Assembly: GCA_903897605.1 (NCBI GenBank)
Contig: CAIUCH010000051.1
Coordinates: 28,998-92,997, forward strand
DNA: 64,000 bases
Direction: 5' to 3'
Source: an uncultured Alphaproteobacteria bacterium
GTDB taxonomy: Bacteria; Pseudomonadota; Alphaproteobacteria; Micropepsales; Micropepsaceae
The position numbers and the translations under genes were made by a program. Shown here one piece after another: positions 57,164 through 64,000 of the stretch. Under the pieces are notes generated by a model that saw only the letters and a program-made list of their open reading frames with translations, was not told where the DNA came from and ran no database searches. The number at the start of each line of letters is the position of its first letter. The stretch's first letter is position 1.

Positions 57164-57669
57164 CGCACCCTCACCTGAATGGTTGGTTCGCCTTGGACCA
57201 GAATGGCGCCATCGACCGCCTCGCCCCGCTTAAGGGCTGACGACAGACCCGCACGATCTAAGCGCGGTGGCTGGGGAACAAAAAACAGGGGCGGCACCAG
57301 CGCCTCGTCTTGGACTTCAAGGCGCTGAGAACCGGGGCGCAGAGACAAGGAAAAATCCGCAGCTTGAATGCGGGGGATCTGCGCATGGCTCAACGCCCAG
57401 GCGGCCATGGCGCGTTTCTTGTCATGGCGCTCCTTGAGCCGCGTTAGCCGGGCCTGCATCTCCTCCATGCGCTGCTTGAGCGCGCTGTAGAGCACTTCGT
57501 CCTCCAGGCCCGAGCGCACAATCTGCGTAATCAGGTCTGGCAGCTGAGTAATACCTTCCAGCGTGTCGGCCAGCGTGTCTTCGTCGAGGTTGCCAAACTG
57601 GGCTTTGAGCTGCTCGGCAAGAATCAGATAGCTGTTAATCTCAGTGCTTAAGACGGATGACACTTGCAT
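57160..57669 (-). CDS. Siphovirus Gp157-like protein
   Basis: 169 residues. LDEDTLADTLEGITQLPDLI is the hallmark of the Gp157 family (PF05565) from phages. A coiled-coil region (about 55-100, SALKQRMEEMQARLTRLKERHDKKR) follows, then a beta-rich end with DFSLSLRPGSQRLEVQDEALVPPLFF, the alkaline pattern of LxL strands, and AVDGAILVQGEPTIQVRVR. The family is phage-linked, sometimes tied to phage resistance or recombination modules, and its mechanism is not settled. First gene of the leftward pair with the Rad52-like gene. Confidence 0.82.
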   Translation of the reverse strand: MQVSSVLSTEINSYLILAEQLKAQFGNLDEDTLADTLEGITQLPDLITQIVRSGLEDEVLYSALKQRMEEMQARLTRLKERHDKKRAMAAWALSHAQIPRIQAADFSLSLRPGSQRLEVQDEALVPPLFFVPQPPRLDRAGLSSALKRGEAVDGAILVQGEPTIQVRVR

Positions 57670-57693
57670 GAGACAATATCCACGTTAGGGTTT

Positions 57694-57729
57694 GTACCAA
57701 TGAGTGGGACATTGTACCATACTTGGGAC
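57694..57729. promoter_or_regulatory. Tandem operator-like palindromes between Gp157-like gene and XRE regulator
   Basis: Two copies of GTACCA-(4 or 5)-TGGGAC, at 57694-57710 and 57714-57729, start 20 bases apart, about two turns of DNA. Each half-site pair is an imperfect inverted repeat (5 of 6 bases). They fill the 77-base gap between the divergent starts, 15 bases from the XRE start. This is the expected position for a self-regulating repressor that also controls the leftward recombination pair. Binding is inferred only. Confidence 0.6.
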
Positions 57730-57746
57730 GGGAGTCAATCCCCGTG

Positions 57747-58049
57747 ATGCAACCTATCCACCTACGGATGGCACGTGCAGCCTTGAATTGGACTGTCCGT
57801 GATCTCGAGAATAAGGCCAAAATAAATAAGAACACGATCTCAAGATATGAGGCCGGACGTGAAGTGCTATCGGGAACAATTAATAAGCTAGAGAAAGTGT
57901 TGGAGAGCGCGGGCATCACGTTCATCTATGAGGATGAAACTCGCGGGTCAGGAGTTCTGCTCTCGAAAGAGGTCACTCGCCGAATTGGCGAAGCGCCTGC
58001 GGCTACCGCCAAGGGCAAAGCAACAAAGCGAAAAGCAAAAGCGAAATAA
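57747..58049 (+). CDS. XRE-family helix-turn-helix regulator
   Basis: 100 residues from the ATG at 57747; a GTG directly before it (57744) sits at a better distance from GGGAG. HTH_3 domain at residues about 6-58: LRMARAALNWTVRDLENKAKINKNTISRYEAGREVLSGTINKLEKVLE. After it comes a short IEDE-type extension and a lysine-rich end (ATKRKAKAK). Small cytoplasmic DNA-binding repressor of the Cro/CI kind, divergent from the phage-like pair, with two palindromes upstream. Confidence 0.88.
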   Translation: MQPIHLRMARAALNWTVRDLENKAKINKNTISRYEAGREVLSGTINKLEKVLESAGITFIYEDETRGSGVLLSKEVTRRIGEAPAATAKGKATKRKAKAK

Positions 58050-58320
58050 ATTCGCACCGCATTTGGCCACCGAGCTATTCGATTGCGACCAAATCCGGAA
58101 ACAACCTCAGTTGACGGAAAGCGTGAGCCAAAAAAACGTCTTTTGGGAAAACGAAGCCAAAACCTCGCGCTCAATCAACATCTTAAAAATTCTGCGGCTG
58201 ACTTGATCACCTGCCCGGCATTTGTCGTGGCAAAGGCGGCTGAGGAATGCCGGGACAAGACGGGCGCACCCATTGCCACCCTCATCTTGTAGTCCCCCGG
58301 GTCGGCTAGACCGCTTCAGC
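58050..58320. other. Intergenic, right end of the phage-like module
   Basis: 271 bases after the XRE gene. No open frame of note, RNA gene or integrase remnant is seen. Its right limit is where homology to the aminotransferase starts (58321). Confidence 0.5.
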
Positions 58321-58473
58321 TGCCCAGGCCGCCAGATCACGTTCTAGCTGGGCTCCCTGGGGCCCAGGATCCACTGCCCGCCCTCCACGGCGGCGCGGGA
58401 TGGCAGCCTCCAGCGGCGCCCCTAGCCGGCGGCGCTGGGCCTGCAGATCGATAAAGCTGATGGGTTCGGCCAC
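58321..58473 (-). pseudogene. 5' fragment of an aminotransferase gene
   Basis: From a GTG at 58473 the minus strand reads [23 protein letters not shown], nearly identical to the start of the aminotransferase at 55803. Then a one-base shift changes frame; the original frame resumes as [10 protein letters not shown] and shifts again before LERDLAAWA. It stops matching at 58321, about codon 51. The truncated, frameshifted copy is not a functional gene. Confidence 0.85.
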
Positions 58474-58559
58474 GAAACACTCCCGTACGCAATCGCACGG
58501 CTTTTAGGGCGCGCGCGGGGGGGGGCCGCGCCACTCACCTAATGTTGCGGTTTATGATG
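58321..58559. repeat. Direct repeat copy B, partner of 55651-55886
   Basis: 239 bases matching copy A in order and orientation. It includes a nine-base G run (58517-58525) absent from copy A. The end nearest the cyclophilin gene keeps the conserved CACCTAAT-TTGC-GTTTAT block that in copy A lies just upstream of the intact gene, likely promoter sequence. Homology ends abruptly at 58321 on the module side. Confidence 0.85.
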
Positions 58560-58630
58560 TTCGCACGACGGAACGGAAAACCGTTATGCGGCCTTCGGCC
58601 GCTTCACACTTTTCCTGGCCGGTGCTCCGC

Positions 58631-59116
58631 CTATTTGTCGGATTCGATCCGGGCTTTCAGGATCTTGTCCGGCTCACCGGAGATGGCGCCGTTATTGTGC
58701 TCGCCGCCCTTCTTGATGGCGTCGACATGATCCATGCCATCCACGATCTCGCCCCAGACAGAGTATTGGCGGTCGAGCCAGGGCGCATCGTCGAAGCAGA
58801 TGAAGAATTGACTGTTGGCACTGTTGGGATTTCCGGTGCGCGCCGCCGAAACCGTGCCTCGCTTGTGCTTTTCGCCGGAGAATTCGGCCTTGAGGTCCGG
58901 CAGGTCCGAACCGCCCGCCCCCGTCCCAGTGGGATCGCCGGTCTGGGCCATGAAGCCGGGAATGACCCGGTGGAACACAACCCCGTCATAGAACCCCTTG
59001 CGGGTGAGCTCCTTGATGCGTGTGACATGGTTGGGCGCCAAATCGGGCCTCAGCGCGACCGCCACCGGCCCACTTTTGAGTTCCAGGATCAGGGTATTTT
59101 CGGGATCACGTGCCAT
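58631..59116 (-). CDS. Cyclophilin-type peptidyl-prolyl cis-trans isomerase
   Basis: 161 residues from the ATG at 59116 (AAGGA nine bases upstream; TAATG overlap with the coaD stop). The cyclophilin active site is FYDGVVFHRVIPGFMAQTGDPTGTGAGG (Arg, Phe, Gln), followed by GTVSAARTGNPNSANSQFFICF and WLDRQYSVWGEIVDGMD. No signal peptide, so cytoplasmic. It speeds proline isomerisation in folding. Part of the conserved gyrA-coaD-cyclophilin run. Confidence 0.95.
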   Translation of the reverse strand: MARDPENTLILELKSGPVAVALRPDLAPNHVTRIKELTRKGFYDGVVFHRVIPGFMAQTGDPTGTGAGGSDLPDLKAEFSGEKHKRGTVSAARTGNPNSANSQFFICFDDAPWLDRQYSVWGEIVDGMDHVDAIKKGGEHNNGAISGEPDKILKARIESDK

Positions 59117-59621
59117 TACTTCCGTTCCTTGCATCGTTTGACCAAAGCGTCCGCAATCTGAGGCGTGGTGAAGGGCCTGACATCGCCGTTCAACAGCGCA
59201 ATCTCTTTCACCAGCCGTGAGGAGATCGCCTGGTGCCGGGGATCGGCCATCAGAAACACGGTCTCGATCTCGGTATTGAGGCGCTGATTCATCGCCACCA
59301 TCTGGAATTCATACTCAAAGTCCGACACCGCCCGCAGCCCCCGAATGATCATCGAGGCCCCGACATCCTCCGCGAACTTGACCAGCAGCATGTCAAAGGA
59401 CTGAACCTCGATGGTGGCGCGGCCTTCGGCCAGCGGCGTCGCCTCACGCACCAGCATCGCCTTGCGTTCCTTGAGCGTGAACATCGGCTCTTTGGAAGCG
59501 TTGGTGGCGACGCCGATCACCAAATGGTCCACCAGCTTGACGGCGCGCTTGATGATATCGAGATGCCCCAGCGTTACCGGATCGAAGGTGCCCGGATAAA
59601 GTCCCACGCGTTTCTTAGGTT

Positions 59622-59625
<4 letters not shown>
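59116..59625 (-). CDS. coaD: Phosphopantetheine adenylyltransferase
   Basis: 169 residues, full length. [18 protein letters not shown] holds the (T/H)xGH nucleotidyltransferase motif, then [19 protein letters not shown] and the [10 protein letters not shown] (ISSSxVRE-like) motif. It makes dephospho-CoA from 4'-phosphopantetheine and ATP, the fourth step of CoA synthesis. It overlaps the gyrA stop by 4 bases and the cyclophilin start by one, so all three are one operon. Confidence 0.97.
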
Positions 59626-62354
<2,729 letters not shown>

Positions 62355-62502
62355 AATGATCCTCTAAAACGCGATCCGCAGGACCGCGCGCCAACCCTAA
62401 AAATTGCGCGTCCGGGGCGGGCGCGAAACCAGTCTGATTCCTAGCATTTTGAGGGCCGCGAAGCCAATGATTCCAGCCTTTGGAAGCTCCTGATTTGGCT
62501 TG

Positions 62503-63060
62503 CTATTTTGACGCTTGGGAAAGTGCCAAAAACTCGGCTTGGACCCGGCTCATCGGGTAGGCGTAAATCAGCCGTTCCGAACCCTCGTCTTTGAAAGCGA
62601 AAATGATGCCGATCAGTTGCCCGGACCCATTTACTACGGGGCCGCCGGAAAAGCCCGGTCCGGCATCGCCGGCGAATATGAAATAGGCCGGTGCGGTACA
62701 GCCGGCGCAGGTTTGAATGGACCGTACGACACCATGGGCAGCTCTCAATTCGCCGTTCACGCCCTGACCGTAGGCATGAATTGCCTCGCCGATTGTCGGT
62801 TGAGCGATCTCGAGAGCGGCCGTGTGGATGTCGCGAAAGAACAGCAGATCATAATCCCGCGCCTGCCCGATCACGCTGTTCGCCACGATCAGGTTGCGAT
62901 TATGCGCATTGGTGGCGGCGATGCCAGGCGCCACCGCCATGGCGGCACCCTCGGCATGAGACAGGGCGCTTCCCCGATGCAATGGAATATAGGCCGATGC
63001 GATTTCCGCTTCAGGGATGCCGGTTGCCGGAACGCCCGACGAACTCGCGCATCCCGCCAA
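62503..63060 (-). CDS. Small trypsin-like serine protease, probable lipoprotein (signal out of frame)
   Basis: 185 residues if the TTG at 63060 starts it. Catalytic triad candidates are His53 (GIAATNAHN), Asp71 (DYDLLFF) and Ser138 (GPGFSGGPV), as in S1/DegP-like proteases, with CAGC (118-121) as a possible disulfide. The frame starts MAGCASSSG, with a lipobox cysteine at residue 4, and lacks a signal peptide. From the ATG at 63100 another frame encodes [12 protein letters not shown], a good lipoprotein signal, leading to a nine-T run at 63067-63059. Losing one T would fuse the two as FFLAGCASSSG. The gene may therefore be phase-variable, broken, or mis-sequenced. No PDZ domain. Confidence 0.75.
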   Translation of the reverse strand: MAGCASSSGVPATGIPEAEIASAYIPLHRGSALSHAEGAAMAVAPGIAATNAHNRNLIVANSVIGQARDYDLLFFRDIHTAALEIAQPTIGEAIHAYGQGVNGELRAAHGVVRSIQTCAGCTAPAYFIFAGDAGPGFSGGPVVNGSGQLIGIIFAFKDEGSERLIYAYPMSRVQAEFLALSQASK

Positions 63061-63067
63061 AAAAAAA
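63059..63067. repeat. Nine-base A/T homopolymer at the protease signal-peptide junction
   Basis: Run of nine A residues on the plus strand (T on the coding strand). It lies exactly where the ATG-led lipoprotein signal frame and the protease frame diverge; eight T residues would join them. The ssb stop is 14 bases to the right, so the signal frame overlaps the end of ssb. Confidence 0.85.
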
Positions 63068-63080
63068 TAAACCCAAAAGA

Positions 63081-63527
63081 CTAGAACGGAATCTCGTCAT
63101 CCATCTCGTCGCGCTGGAAGGCCGCCGGGGCCTCGCTGGCGCCCACCCGCTCACGCCCACCGCCGCCACCTTCGCTGCGGCCGTCCAGCATCACCAGGGT
63201 GCCATTAAAATTCTGCAGCACCACTTCGGTGGAGTATTTCTCCGCCCCGTCCTTGTCGGTCCATTTGCGGGTCTGCAACGAACCTTCCAGGTAGACCTTG
63301 GCACCTTTGCGCAGATATTTTTCAGCAACATCGGCCAGATTTTTGTTGAAGATCACCACGCGGTGCCATTCGGTGCGCTCCTTGCGCTCGCCCGAGGCCT
63401 TGTCCCGCCAGGTGTCCGAGGTGGCGACCGACAGATTCACCACCGGCTCGCCGGACGTCATGCGACGGACTTCCGGGTCCTTGCCCAGATTGCCCACCAA
63501 AATCACCTTGTTGACGCTTCCCGCCAT
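63081..63527 (-). CDS. ssb: Single-stranded DNA-binding protein
   Basis: 148 residues. OB fold at residues 1-110: [77 protein letters not shown] short glycine/arginine linker and the acidic tip DDEIPF, which docks partner proteins, follow. Tetramer on single-stranded DNA in replication and repair. Divergent from uvrA, sharing a control region with a LexA box 75 bases upstream of its start. Confidence 0.97.
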   Translation of the reverse strand: MAGSVNKVILVGNLGKDPEVRRMTSGEPVVNLSVATSDTWRDKASGERKERTEWHRVVIFNKNLADVAEKYLRKGAKVYLEGSLQTRKWTDKDGAEKYSTEVVLQNFNGTLVMLDGRSEGGGGGRERVGASEAPAAFQRDEMDDEIPF

Positions 63528-63601
63528 GACCTTGCCTCGCTGCGATTGAGGGGCGAACCTTAGGCCGCCCGGCCCGATTATGCATTGCGCATGACGGGTT
63601 T

Positions 63602-63616
63602 GTTCCTATTATGTTC
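63602..63616. promoter_or_regulatory. LexA (SOS) box, alphaproteobacterial type
   Basis: GTTC-N7-GTTC, an exact match to the direct-repeat LexA operator known in Alphaproteobacteria, lies in the 297-base ssb-uvrA intergenic region. It is 75 bases upstream of the ssb start and 208 bases upstream of the uvrA start. SOS control of one or both genes is inferred; both are known SOS genes in related bacteria. Confidence 0.82.
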
Positions 63617-63824
63617 CCGTTCGACTCGAGTCAATCCCCAACAATGTCTGATCCGCTGACCGCCGCTTTGGCCAAGCCGTTCCGTCCAGGCACCAGAGAC
63701 CTGGCATCTGGCATTTTCGCATTCGAACCTTATATGGAATGGACCGCCGCGTGTGCCCTGCCGGGCCGGGCGAAACGCCGCTCCAAGCCATCCCGAACGC
63801 TCCTGAAGGCAAAAGACTGACCTG

Positions 63825-64000
63825 ATGCTGAAGAACATCTCCATTCGCGGCGCCCGCGAGCACAATCTCAAGAATATCGATGTCGAGATTCCGCGCGATA
63901 CGCTGACGGTGCTGACTGGCCTGTCCGGTTCGGGCAAGTCTTCGCTCGCCTTCGACACCATCTATGCCGAGGGTCAGCGCCGTTATGTGGAATCGCTGTC
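63825..64000 (+). CDS. uvrA: UvrA excinuclease subunit, N-terminal fragment (cut by window end)
   Basis: The first 58 codons are visible. [24 protein letters not shown] and the first Walker [27 protein letters not shown] are the standard beginning of UvrA, the DNA-damage sensor of nucleotide excision repair that works with UvrB and is recruited by Mfd. The rest lies beyond the window. The ribosome site is weak. Confidence 0.96.
   Translation, partial: MLKNISIRGAREHNLKNIDVEIPRDTLTVLTGLSGSGKSSLAFDTIYAEGQRRYVESL

Noticed and set aside
63644..63820. Small rightward frame ending 4 bases before uvrA
   Set aside because: No ribosome site before its ATG and no recognisable product. It could be a leader peptide, but nothing in the sequence supports that.

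Overview
This window is high-G+C DNA from an alphaproteobacterium. Three things point there: the mfd-sdhE block opposite recG, the gyrA-coaD-cyclophilin-queA-tgt gene set, and a GTTC-N7-GTTC LexA box between ssb and uvrA, which is the alphaproteobacterial form. The genus cannot be fixed from the sequence alone. Roughly three quarters of the window is one large surface-polysaccharide region lying between two blocks of housekeeping genes.

Left edge (1-9.6 kb): the end of an acyl-CoA dehydrogenase (DmdC type), a DUF167 protein, mfd, sdhE, a GmhB-like HAD phosphatase, and then rightward recG, an L-2-hydroxyglutarate dehydrogenase-like oxidase and an aldo/keto reductase.

Polysaccharide region, part 1 (9.6-30.5 kb): pseB/pseC (4-amino-4,6-dideoxy sugar precursor), ugd plus a UDP-glucuronate 4-epimerase, cysD/cysNC (sulfate activation), a DUF2914 membrane protein, a Wzi-type outer-membrane protein, a TPR-SPOR protein, galU, a YjbF-type lipoprotein, a small secreted protein, manC, a 1018-residue SLBB export protein and a YjbH-type protein. 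This is nucleotide-sugar supply plus an export system of the yjbEFGH kind.

Part 2 (30.5-48.8 kb) looks more A+T-rich and is a mosaic of genes on both strands, like an O-antigen/capsule repeat-unit locus. It holds a dTDP-rhamnose-4-epimerase-like enzyme, three probable glycosyltransferases, a GDP-perosamine synthase with gmd, two methyltransferases, an FkbM-like protein, a broken beta-helix glycan hydrolase/lyase gene, Wzz, a candidate Wzy, the wlbA-B-C set for a 2,3-diacetamido-uronic acid, and Wzx. The inferred logic is ManC-Gmd-Per to GDP-perosamine, GalU-Ugd-epimerase to UDP-GlcA/UDP-GalA, WlbABC to a diacetamido-uronate, assembly by the glycosyltransferases, then Wzx/Wzy/Wzz.

Right side (48.8-64 kb): tRNA-Lys, tgt, queA, cyclophilin, coaD, gyrA, a small serine protease, ssb and the start of uvrA. 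The usual tgt-queA-cyclophilin-coaD neighbourhood is split twice: once by a rightward initiating sugar-phosphate transferase with two sugar-modifying SDR genes, and once by an aminotransferase plus a phage-like module. That module (a Gp157-like protein, a Rad52-type annealing protein fused to an HNH/DUF968-like tail, and a divergent XRE regulator with two operator-like palindromes) sits between two diverged direct copies of the aminotransferase 5' end. It is the most unusual item in the window. Another is a nine-base poly-T tract that puts a lipoprotein signal out of frame with the serine protease.
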